Source of the DNA: an uncultured Catenibacterium sp. | Lineage (GTDB): Bacteria > Bacillota_I > Bacilli_A > Erysipelotrichales > Coprobacillaceae | DNA length: 23,014 nt | Direction: 5' to 3' | Assembly: GCF_900540665.1 (NCBI RefSeq) | Contig: NZ_UQGV01000028.1 | Span: 1-23,014 of the forward strand | Shown: in pieces, positions 6,763 to 14,123 of the stretch | Position numbering within the stretch: the first letter of the stretch is position 1 | Layout of the letters: the number at the start of each line of letters is the position of its first letter | Position numbers and translations under genes: made by a program | Notes under the pieces: model-generated | Seen by the model: only the letters and a program-made list of their open reading frames with translations | What the model was told of the DNA's origin: nothing | The model's database searches: none

Positions 6763-8069
6763 GTATGTCCCCTAGAAGGGTTAATTGTTATGAATCAATA
6801 TAAGGATAAGATAGGAGTAAACCATACTATAGAACCGTGTTCGTCTCCAGCAGGGGTTACTTATTATGAACGATTTTTGATATGAATGCACTACAGCTCT
6901 TAGAGAAGAGGTTTCCGTCCCCAACAGGGGTTAACTATTATGAATATGAATATGCGAATTTGATTATTGGGAGCTGAAAAAATGTGTTTCCATCCCCAAC
7001 AGGGGTTAACTATTATGAATCGAAAAAGAGCAGTTGCAAGAAAACGAAGATAGAACTTAGTTTCCGTCCCCAACAGGGGTTAACTATTATGAATACAAAA
7101 AAGAATGTTCATGAAAAAAGCAAGCTTCTGTTTCCGTCCCCAACAGGGGTTAACTATTATGAATACAAAAACAGTAACGGATTATAAAACTGCTTCATGT
7201 TGGTTTCCGTCCCCAACAGGGGTTAACTATTATGAATGAAAGTGGAGTTATTGTTATTAAGCATTGGAGATTGCATAACGTTTCCGTCCCCAACAGGGGT
7301 TAACTATTATGAATTATTCACTGGGTGCATTCCTTGGTATGGCAACTGAAGAAGAGTTTCCGTCCCCAACAGGGGTTAACTATTATGAATAGTAATATCT
7401 ATTTCAAACTCTTGTACATATAAATCTTTAATGGTTTCCGTCCCCAACAGGGGTTAACTATTATGAATACAAGAGATGTTTTATGCGAACGTTGTTATAA
7501 ATAAAGTTTCCGTCCCCAACAGGGGTTAACTATTATGAATATTAGAAGTTCAATACGATAGATACGGCAATGAATTATGTTTCCGTCCCCAACAGGGGTT
7601 AACTATTATGAATCTTCTGATGGAGAACCTATTTGTGATGATTGTTATGAAGAAAAAGTTTCCGTCCCCAACAGGGGTTAACTATTATGAATCAATAATT
7701 ACGTTAAGTATGTAGTGTGTAAACACACTGATAAGTTTCCGTCCCCAACAGGGGTTAACTATTATGAATGTTGAATTGGTAAAAGTTGATAGTGACAACG
7801 CTATTACGTTTCCGTCCCCAACAGGGGTTAACTATTATGAATTTGAAAGTGAAAAAACACTAGAAGAAATTGAAGCAAAAAGAGTTTCCGTCCCCAACAG
7901 GGGTTAACTATTATGAATACTTAAGCAAGAACTTGTACAACAAAATGACTATAAGTTTCCGTCCCCAACAGGGGTTAACTATTATGAATTTGTTTATGAA
8001 AATGGGAAGTGGTAAAACAAGAGTCGCTTTAGAAGTTTCCGTCCCCAACAGGGGTTAACTATTATGAAT
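6761..8069 (-). CRISPR. CRISPR array 1 (type III-A), 18 repeats, 17 spacers
   Basis: The 35-bp repeat is displayed as GTTTCCGTCCCCAACAGG then GGTTAACTATTATGAAT. Starts are about 6761 (degenerate), 6837 (variant), 6911, 6986 (one G-to-A change at base 7), 7060, 7130, 7203, 7280, 7356, 7434, 7506, 7579, 7658, 7735, 7808, 7884, 7955 and 8035. Spacers are 35-45 bp. CCCC/GGGG form the stem. On the minus strand the repeat ends ACGGAAAC, a typical Cas6-made 5' tag, so transcription runs leftward from the leader at 8070-8210. Decay at the left end agrees with that end being the oldest. The newest spacer is 7990-8034. Confidence 0.98.
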
Positions 8070-8210
8070 CCTTACCTACAAAAACCTGATAAACACTACT
8101 TAAAATACCCAAAATTCGTGGCAAAACTACTTTTAGTATTCATAACCATAAGATTTCCTACAAAACCTTCATTTTTCCCAATATTTATCAGTAGCGTGGC
8201 AAAAAATATA
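8070..8210 (-). promoter_or_regulatory. leader of CRISPR array 1
   Basis: AT-rich, gene-free sequence between the last perfect repeat of array 1 and the csm6 terminator. It is highly similar to the stretch right of array 2 (19316-19457), for example CTGATAAACACTACTTAAAA next to the repeat. It contains two copies of CGTGGCAAAA (8117-8126 and 8195-8204) exactly 78 bp apart, as in the other leader. It should contain the array promoter and the Cas1-Cas2 integration signals. I could not fix a convincing -35/-10 pair. Confidence 0.85.
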
Positions 8211-8247
8211 GATAAGAGTGTTCTATATCATCAAGAACACTCTTATC
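8211..8247 (-). terminator. terminator of the csm/cas operon
   Basis: Perfect 14-bp arms GATAAGAGTGTTCT and AGAACACTCTTATC surround a 9-nt loop, about 10 bp after the csm6 stop. On the minus strand the T-rich TATATTTTTT follows. It should end the cas operon before the array 1 leader. Confidence 0.85.
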
Positions 8248-8256
8248 ATACTTTAA

Positions 8257-9594
8257 TTAATCAATTCTTTCAATAATCAACTGATTCATCAAATCATAAC
8301 TATTCCAGTATTCATCTATAATATCTAAATCTGTATAACTAAATACTTTCTCTATCTTTTTCATAATCGCATTAGAAGAGAAGTTAGTCTTGTCCTTTAT
8401 TACATCATCTGTAACACAAACCATTTCATGTGCTGTAATATTACGAATATTACCTTCTACACTACGTAAATCTGAAACGAGATCTGCTGCTTCTTTTCTA
8501 CTACTAGGTATGAAATCATTCAATAATACAACCAATGGTTCAGAATAAATAGGTCCTTCTTTAAAACCATTTAAATAGTAATTATTCAATGATTTCAAAA
8601 CATCACTACCATTTAGTTTATCTAAATCCCATATACGCATAGAATGTCTTTTCTTCTTCTCTATTCTACAGTATTTATTAATATCAATACCTGTTTCATA
8701 TTTTAATACCATTTCAAACAAGTCCACAAATAAAGGTGTAATAGATCTAATAAAGTCTGCATATTCATGTCTTCTTCTCTTTACATCAATATTTAATGCA
8801 TACTCAAATAGTTTAATTCCTTTATCATCCTTGACAGGAAAACAATAAGCCTTTTCCTTTAAAGATATCTCTAATGCTTTCTTATAATCCAATGATTCTC
8901 TATACTTAGCCATTTCAATCAAAGAATAATAACCTTTTTCCATAGCACTCTTCTTAATAGTCTTCGATACTTGTAATGCTGCAGAATAATCATAAGCCTC
9001 TATATGTTTCTTAATAATCTCTTCTTTCTTAATAATAGCTAATGTAGGACATTCTACTTCTATACATCTATTTGTAGAATCTGGATTATTGTCTTCGTCT
9101 AATTCCCATAAAGTCTCATAATCATTTTCTTTATGAGAATGTTCATTAAGTTTACCTGTTGGTGTTACAACCTGTATTGTACGACAAGGTAATTCTCCTA
9201 ATGTCTTTAATACAACTAACCCACTCTTCATTGCTGGTGTACCAGAAGATATATTTAAAAGGAATTCATCATCTTCCTCCATATCTCCCATAATATCCAT
9301 TAATATATTTCTGAAATCCTTATAGAAGTAATCAAACTCTTGTACTTTAGTTAATTCATTACGTTCTATATATTCCACATCTATATGTCTATTCTGTAAT
9401 TCAGCTATTTTCTCTATGCAATATCCATATGGATTATACTTATGATGCTTTTCAGCCATCTCCTTAGATAAATATAAAATAACTTTATCTGGCGCATAAT
9501 GTCTGCATATATGCAACATAGAACCATCTCTATAGTTATTCTGAGATATTGGATCAGTACCTCCTACAGGAGAAAATAAAATCTTTTTACCCAT
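8257..9594 (-). CDS. csm6: CRISPR-associated CARF-HEPN ribonuclease Csm6
   Basis: A 445-residue stand-alone effector of type III-A systems. The N-terminal CARF domain (about 1-160) has the family opening LFSPVGGTDPI (6-16) and the ligand-loop motif SSGTPAMKS (116-124). The C-terminal HEPN domain (about 260-445) has the RNase motif Arg384-Asn-Ile-Thr-Ala-His389 (R-x4-H). By family knowledge, cyclic oligoadenylate made by Cas10 binds the CARF dimer and activates non-specific RNA cleavage by HEPN. Both key motifs are intact. It is the last gene of the operon, one base after cas2, and is followed by a strong terminator. The last codons and stop of this gene are also found, out of context, beside array 2 (about 19503-19520). 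Confidence 0.94.
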   Translation of the reverse strand: MGKKILFSPVGGTDPISQNNYRDGSMLHICRHYAPDKVILYLSKEMAEKHHKYNPYGYCIEKIAELQNRHIDVEYIERNELTKVQEFDYFYKDFRNILMDIMGDMEEDDEFLLNISSGTPAMKSGLVVLKTLGELPCRTIQVVTPTGKLNEHSHKENDYETLWELDEDNNPDSTNRCIEVECPTLAIIKKEEIIKKHIEAYDYSAALQVSKTIKKSAMEKGYYSLIEMAKYRESLDYKKALEISLKEKAYCFPVKDDKGIKLFEYALNIDVKRRRHEYADFIRSITPLFVDLFEMVLKYETGIDINKYCRIEKKKRHSMRIWDLDKLNGSDVLKSLNNYYLNGFKEGPIYSEPLVVLLNDFIPSSRKEAADLVSDLRSVEGNIRNITAHEMVCVTDDVIKDKTNFSSNAIMKKIEKVFSYTDLDIIDEYWNSYDLMNQLIIERID

Positions 9595-9595
9595 C

Positions 9596-9916
9596 TTATA
9601 TCACAATAATATCCTCAGACTCTTCACTTTCATCTTTACCCCAGGATATTATCTGCCCCTTTCCATTAATCTTATATATTCTTACACTATCTTGAGTCCC
9701 TATTCTTTTAGGTATACCTTTAACCAGTTTATCAAATTTATTCTTTCTTAAATGTGCTTCAAAGGCTGATTTCTGTACTCTTACTCCATAGCCTGATAAC
9801 CATTTCGCAAATCTTTGTCTCTTTCTATTATCCACAATATCATAGATAATCAATACGAACACTTTTCTGATTGATTTATTCTCATCAACCTCAAAGAAAT
9901 AATCTTCTCTTTCCAT
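9596..9916 (-). CDS. cas2: CRISPR adaptation protein Cas2
   Basis: A 106-residue Cas2 of ferredoxin-like fold that forms the structural core of the Cas1-Cas2 spacer integrase. The first strand VLIIYDIVDN (21-30) holds the conserved Asp26, and RKRQRFAKWLSGYGVRVQKS (32-51) follows as usual. The protein carries about 20 extra N-terminal residues (acidic, MEREDYFFEVDENKSIRKVF) before the usual start of the fold. No internal ATG would remove them. The C-terminus ends in an acidic tail, SEESEDIIVI. It lies five bases after cas1 and one base before csm6. Confidence 0.95.
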   Translation of the reverse strand: MEREDYFFEVDENKSIRKVFVLIIYDIVDNRKRQRFAKWLSGYGVRVQKSAFEAHLRKNKFDKLVKGIPKRIGTQDSVRIYKINGKGQIISWGKDESEESEDIIVI

Positions 9917-9921
9917 AGTGA

Positions 9922-10920
9922 TTACCTAATCATAATAGGAGAATACATTGATACATCCTCATGTATTATTGCATCCACTAATGAACTCATTTGAAAAGAT
10001 ATCGCACTTCTGAAACTTACTGGATAATCAATATAATCTAAGTATTTCTGACATATCTGAAACTTATTTTCTAGTTTCTTGATGAATTTATTCAATGCTT
10101 GTTTAGAGATATAAATCCCTTCTCCATCATCTGAATAAAACTCATCAATATGTACTTCATGTCCATTGATCATACTCATCACTGTAGAGTCTATAAGGAC
10201 AGCTCTCCATTCTTCCATCATATCACTTGCAAGTGTTGGATGTTTTTCTGCATCTCTATGAAGAAATCCAAAATATGCATTTAAACCTTTTATCTCTATT
10301 TCTCCATAGAGTTCATTCATCAAGATAGAATAACCTAAACTTAACATAGAATTAAATGCATCACGAGGGGGTCTTTTACTTCTTCCTTCAAACTTAAATG
10401 CATCATCAATACAGATGGATAAGCCTTTAAAATAATACTTTGCAGCACTTCCTTCATATCCCATGAGTTCTTCTATACTCTTTACATAATTCACTTTTCT
10501 TAAAGCACTCTTCATATGTAATTCAATATCACTTAGATTTTGATTTGTACTTCTAGAATATCTTTTCAATACTACAATCTGGTTATGTATCTTTGCATAA
10601 ATGATTTTCTTAGAAAGTTCTAATGCGAATGGTTGATCATATAATCCTGTCTGTTTTCTTTGAAGAGTCGCTTTAATATGACCTGTTGAAGATAACCTAC
10701 CAAAATAGTGACCACCCTTAGAAAAATAAGATAAAGAAATACCTTTCTTTAAACATTCTTGAATACATTGTGTTGTAACTTGTGCATGACCTAATAGAGT
10801 AATACCATCAATGCTTTCTACTGGAATAGTACGAACCATTCCATCTTTATACTTGACTGTTATTCTATTATCCTGCTTACCTATAACACAATCACTTTTA
10901 TCAATATACAATATACTCAT
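9922..10920 (-). CDS. cas1: CRISPR integrase Cas1
   Basis: A 332-residue Cas1, the metal-dependent integrase that inserts new spacers at the leader end of arrays. The N-terminal beta domain (about 1-75) is followed by the helical catalytic domain. The expected catalytic residues are present: Glu156 in GYEGSAAKYYF, His221 in GFLHRDAEKHP, and the acidic group of DMMEEWR (Asp233, Glu236/237). Length is standard and no reverse transcriptase is fused. AGGAGG precedes the ATG. It is separated from csm5 by 65 bp containing a hairpin, whereas the other cas genes nearly touch. The pair of homologous leaders suggests it serves both arrays. Confidence 0.97.
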   Translation of the reverse strand: MSILYIDKSDCVIGKQDNRITVKYKDGMVRTIPVESIDGITLLGHAQVTTQCIQECLKKGISLSYFSKGGHYFGRLSSTGHIKATLQRKQTGLYDQPFALELSKKIIYAKIHNQIVVLKRYSRSTNQNLSDIELHMKSALRKVNYVKSIEELMGYEGSAAKYYFKGLSICIDDAFKFEGRSKRPPRDAFNSMLSLGYSILMNELYGEIEIKGLNAYFGFLHRDAEKHPTLASDMMEEWRAVLIDSTVMSMINGHEVHIDEFYSDDGEGIYISKQALNKFIKKLENKFQICQKYLDYIDYPVSFRSAISFQMSSLVDAIIHEDVSMYSPIMIR

Positions 10921-10963
10921 AACGCTTCCTCCTTGTATTGTCCCTTAAAAGAGAAGGAGAAAG

Positions 10964-10989
10964 CTGATACTTGGTTACCCAAGTATCAG
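10964..10989 (-). promoter_or_regulatory. hairpin between the csm effector genes and cas1-cas2
   Basis: Arms CTGATACTTGG and CCAAGTATCAG pair perfectly over 11 bp with a 4-nt loop, starting at the csm5 stop codon. On the minus strand a pyrimidine-rich run CTTTCTCCTTCTCTTTT follows. This is the only sizeable gap in the operon. It may be a partial terminator or an RNA-processing/stability element that lowers cas1-cas2-csm6 expression relative to csm1-5. Confidence 0.55.
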
Positions 10990-12140
10990 TTAAGTTCTTC
11001 TATTTTGTCTAATTGACATAAACCCATTTGTAGTAATTGATCATGATAATATGTACATTTGATTGTATGTGGAGAAATACCATAAAGACGTAAATCATCC
11101 TCATGTTTATGAAGATTGCGTCTTGTCTTCTTATCAAATGTTGTTGTGTTAACCATAATCTGCTGGACTATACGTACTGTTTGTTCACTGTCTTCTCCAT
11201 CATAGAGTGGATAAACTGCTGTTTTACTTGCATATCCACTTCCTCCACCTAGAAATACAGATCCATCATCTATATAATCAACTATATAATCAGGTTCAGT
11301 AAACGGTTTAACAAAGTACTTATTATAATTATCATCAAAGTAGTTAATGGATTCTAAAATATCCTCTTTAGTATATGGACAGATGCTCGTATCTATAGTA
11401 ACTGTAAATACAATGTCTGTACCAGGCTTTAAACATTCCCTTACTGAAGGCAAGTTTTTAGCCCCTTTCTTAACATGCACATCTACTTTTTGAGCTAAAG
11501 TAAGATCTTCTACTGATAATGGTTCACTATCACTCACAATAAATCCAGCCATTATATCATTGACTGCATCATCAACCCTTGTTTTAGGTCTATGTAATGT
11601 TCTAAAGGTTTTTGCTTCAATATCCTGGATATTTCTAGATAAATATCTCTGCTTTTTAGGTTTTATTTCAAATGCTTTCTCTTTGAACTGTTTTCTTTGA
11701 ATCGTATAATCCTTTGAATGATTAATTAATCTATCTGCAAGAAAAATTGTTCTAAACATACCTTTAAGAGAACTACCAGGAACATAAGGGTTCCCATAAG
11801 GATCCTTTACAAACTCCAACATGACATTTTTTCTTTTCGTTTCTTCGATATCCCCTTTATCCAAAGTATACTTGATACATTTATCAATAATAGAATTATT
11901 AATCTGATTCTTCTTTATCCAAACACCTAAATTTTCATGTTCATCTAACATAAAAGCTTCAAAAGAATTGAGCTTATTGATTTTCTTTAATTCTAGATAA
12001 AACTTTGCGATATCAATGACTGCAATCTGATTATTCTTATAGAACAAGTATTCCTTTTTAGATAATTCTTTCCCACTCCAAATAAATACAGGGCCTAATA
12101 CTTTTAAATGTATACGATAAGACTTTAAATAGTTCTTCAT
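10986..12140 (-). CDS. csm5: type III-A effector subunit Csm5
   Basis: A 384-residue RAMP protein that caps the crRNA 3' side of the Csm complex and is needed for crRNA maturation in known systems. After the first strand (YRIHLKVLGPVFI) and a long insertion come YVPGSSLKGMFRTIFLADRL (about 119-138), the RAMP signature, and a glycine-rich loop FLGGGSGYASK (about 296-306). The ATG overlaps the csm4 stop (ATGA), indicating translational coupling. The size and the order csm1-2-3-4-5 are standard for type III-A. Confidence 0.94.
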   Translation of the reverse strand: MKNYLKSYRIHLKVLGPVFIWSGKELSKKEYLFYKNNQIAVIDIAKFYLELKKINKLNSFEAFMLDEHENLGVWIKKNQINNSIIDKCIKYTLDKGDIEETKRKNVMLEFVKDPYGNPYVPGSSLKGMFRTIFLADRLINHSKDYTIQRKQFKEKAFEIKPKKQRYLSRNIQDIEAKTFRTLHRPKTRVDDAVNDIMAGFIVSDSEPLSVEDLTLAQKVDVHVKKGAKNLPSVRECLKPGTDIVFTVTIDTSICPYTKEDILESINYFDDNYNKYFVKPFTEPDYIVDYIDDGSVFLGGGSGYASKTAVYPLYDGEDSEQTVRIVQQIMVNTTTFDKKTRRNLHKHEDDLRLYGISPHTIKCTYYHDQLLQMGLCQLDKIEELN

Positions 12141-13054
12141 ACTTCTACCCCCATAAATAATGGTTTTGCATACTTATACACAAAATGGTTTCCACCTGAA
12201 GATACATCATAAACATCTCCCTGATAAGTCTTATTAAAGCATGAACCTGCTTTAAATAAGTAAATATCTTTCTTTCTACGCTGTTCTTTAGAATAAGTAT
12301 ATGAGTCTACGAAACCACTTCTTTTTACAAGTAAATAACGTGAATCATCTAAAACATCATCTAGTTCATCTTCTGTAGGAAGAGATACTGAGAGCGTCAT
12401 GACTTCACCTTTTGTATTAAGACGTTTATTTAATTCTTTTGGTAATTCTGCTATTTCTAAATCAAAGTGTCCTAAGCCAGAATTCTTCTTACCACCAATA
12501 CCTGATAAACTTAACATTTCGAATAATTCATCAAATAAGTCTAATATTTCTTGAGAATCATAACCTACAACTATATATAAGCCATTCTCTTCTTTAAATC
12601 GATAAATACCTACACGATAAGGAACTGCTTCTTCGTTTCCTCTAATTGATGCAGAAGTTTTTAATGCATGTACACCTAATTTTTTAATATCAAAACATTT
12701 ATTAATAGGATATTGTCCTTTAAGATACTGATCTAATAAAGAAACCTGTATATATTCTAGTTTCTTAAACTTCTTACGTGTTGTCATATCTTCACTTTGA
12801 ACCACCTGTTCAATCTTCTTCATTGGTTTAGGAATAAAAAACTCTTGATTCATATAAGGAAATGCATCAGAGAATACCAAATGATTCTCTTTAACACTTT
12901 TTAATAATGTCTCTAACTTATCAATCTTAAGTGCTTCTATACATAAAGCAGAAAAGAGAGTATCTGCCTGAAAAGTGATTTCTGACTTTTCTAAGGAATG
13001 TTCACCAAAATGTACACCCTGTGTAAAAATCATTTTATAAATCTTATAGTTCAT
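12137..13054 (-). CDS. csm4: type III-A effector subunit Csm4
   Basis: A 305-residue RAMP protein that binds the 5' tag of crRNA and docks Cas10 in the Csm complex. It shows MNYKIYKMIFTQGVHFGEHS at the start, QADTLFSALCIEAL (about 29-42) and the glycine-rich RAMP loop LSLSGIGGKKNSGLGHF near residue 185-200. I chose the ATG at 13054 rather than an in-frame GTG 12 bases earlier, because the ribosome binding site GAAAGG directly abuts that GTG but is about 11 bases before the ATG. It starts 18 bases after csm3 and overlaps csm5 by four bases. Confidence 0.93.
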   Translation of the reverse strand: MNYKIYKMIFTQGVHFGEHSLEKSEITFQADTLFSALCIEALKIDKLETLLKSVKENHLVFSDAFPYMNQEFFIPKPMKKIEQVVQSEDMTTRKKFKKLEYIQVSLLDQYLKGQYPINKCFDIKKLGVHALKTSASIRGNEEAVPYRVGIYRFKEENGLYIVVGYDSQEILDLFDELFEMLSLSGIGGKKNSGLGHFDLEIAELPKELNKRLNTKGEVMTLSVSLPTEDELDDVLDDSRYLLVKRSGFVDSYTYSKEQRRKKDIYLFKAGSCFNKTYQGDVYDVSSGGNHFVYKYAKPLFMGVEV

Positions 13055-13072
13055 GGTGCCTACCACCTTTCA

Positions 13073-13738
13073 TTATTGAGATACTTTACTTAAAATCTCA
13101 TTGATTTTATCTTTTACACTCTTATCTAATTGACCAATTGCTGCTTTTGCATGTAAATTAGTGAATTTAACTTTACCATATCCTCTAGAACCACTACCAC
13201 CTAAATAATCAAACTGAAGCATCTTGAAGGCTTCTGCAATGAGTTCAATATCTTCATATAAATCATCCATATTATCTACTTCATAAAGGATATCTAAATC
13301 AAATTCTGAACCTCTTACAACTCTTTCAATCTGTCTTGGATTCGCTACTGCAGTAGCACGGTTAATAGTATTTTCAAACTTAACTTCTGTTAAGCTGTTT
13401 AGACCTTTATTTCTTAATTCATCAGCATTAGAAAGAATCATATCAGAAATCTGGATTCTACTCTTTTTTATATGATTCTTTTCGGCACTACCAAATACTC
13501 TTTTGATTCTTTCACAATCCTGATCAGGTTTATCCGCAACTGATTCATTATATTCTTTCGCAAGTAGTGTACGCATCTTTCCTTTTAATGAGCTTCCTGG
13601 AATCATTGGACAACCTGAAAGTACATCTTTAATAACTGGAGAATCAACTGCACCAATTGCAGCAAAAGCTGACGAACCTCCAATATGCATTCCTGTTAAT
13701 ACTTCAATTTTTCCTTTAATCTGAATTTTTGTATACAT
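13073..13738 (-). CDS. csm3: type III-A backbone RNase Csm3
   Basis: A 221-residue RAMP protein forming the helical backbone of the Csm complex and cutting bound target RNA every six nucleotides. With the start at 13738 (MYTKIQIKGKIEVLTG), Asp32 in AIGAVDSPVIKD falls at the same number as the catalytic Asp32 of Staphylococcus epidermidis Csm3, which supports this start over an in-frame codon 42 bases upstream that would overlap csm2. CPMIPGSSLKGKMRTLLA (43-60) is the RAMP glycine-rich motif, and LGGSGSRGYGKVKF near the C-terminus is the second. AAAGGA lies about 11 bases before the ATG. The gene begins four bases after the csm2 stop. Confidence 0.95.
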   Translation of the reverse strand: MYTKIQIKGKIEVLTGMHIGGSSAFAAIGAVDSPVIKDVLSGCPMIPGSSLKGKMRTLLAKEYNESVADKPDQDCERIKRVFGSAEKNHIKKSRIQISDMILSNADELRNKGLNSLTEVKFENTINRATAVANPRQIERVVRGSEFDLDILYEVDNMDDLYEDIELIAEAFKMLQFDYLGGSGSRGYGKVKFTNLHAKAAIGQLDKSVKDKINEILSKVSQ

Positions 13739-13742
13739 AATC

Positions 13743-14120
13743 CTACTGATCCTTTCCACCATGATATTTATGGAATGCAACTAATGCTTCCATATACTGA
13801 TAATATTGAATATATCTTTTTCTAGTTTTAATACTTTTTAAGAAAGGAAGAAGCTTAGCTGTTTCAATAAAGCTTTTCACTTTCTCATCTCGACCTGCTT
13901 CATAATAGAATCTTACTGTGAGATAACTTACTCTATCTAATAATTCTTCAGATAAGTTCTCTTCTGGGTATTCTAATACTTCATTGAGGATATCTGCAGA
14001 CATAGCCAATAAGTTTCTAATTTGTGAAACTGTTAATAATCCAACAGGTTTCCCCCTCTGATTCTTTTTTGTTTTTAATACTTTAATTGTATTTTCTACT
14101 TTATCTAGATCTAAACTCAT
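13743..14120 (-). CDS. csm2: type III-A small subunit Csm2
   Basis: A 125-residue, largely helical and charged protein in the position of Csm2, which lines the inner side of the Csm complex and contacts the target RNA. The family is poorly conserved, so the call depends partly on order (cas10-csm2-csm3), length and the central segment LLTVSQIRNLLAMSADI (about 29-45), typical of Csm2, followed by a conserved YLTVRFYYEAGRDEKVKSFI (about 67-86). It begins three bases after cas10 and ends four bases before csm3. Confidence 0.9.
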   Translation of the reverse strand: MSLDLDKVENTIKVLKTKKNQRGKPVGLLTVSQIRNLLAMSADILNEVLEYPEENLSEELLDRVSYLTVRFYYEAGRDEKVKSFIETAKLLPFLKSIKTRKRYIQYYQYMEALVAFHKYHGGKDQ

Positions 14121-14123
14121 AAA

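Noticed and set aside
6984..8058. Plus-strand open frames inside array 1 (e.g. MFPSPTGVNYYE-type repeats) as a repetitive protein
   Set aside because: They are translations of the CRISPR repeat plus spacers, with no ribosome binding site. The same occurs in array 2 at 18574-18786.
9922..10920. Reverse-transcriptase-linked RNA spacer capture as cause of the spacer sense bias
   Set aside because: Cas1 has normal length with no fused reverse transcriptase, and no separate one is in the window.
13739..13780. Longer csm3 start 42 bases upstream
   Set aside because: It would overlap csm2 and disturb the match of Asp32 to the known catalytic position. The ATG at 13738 has a ribosome binding site.
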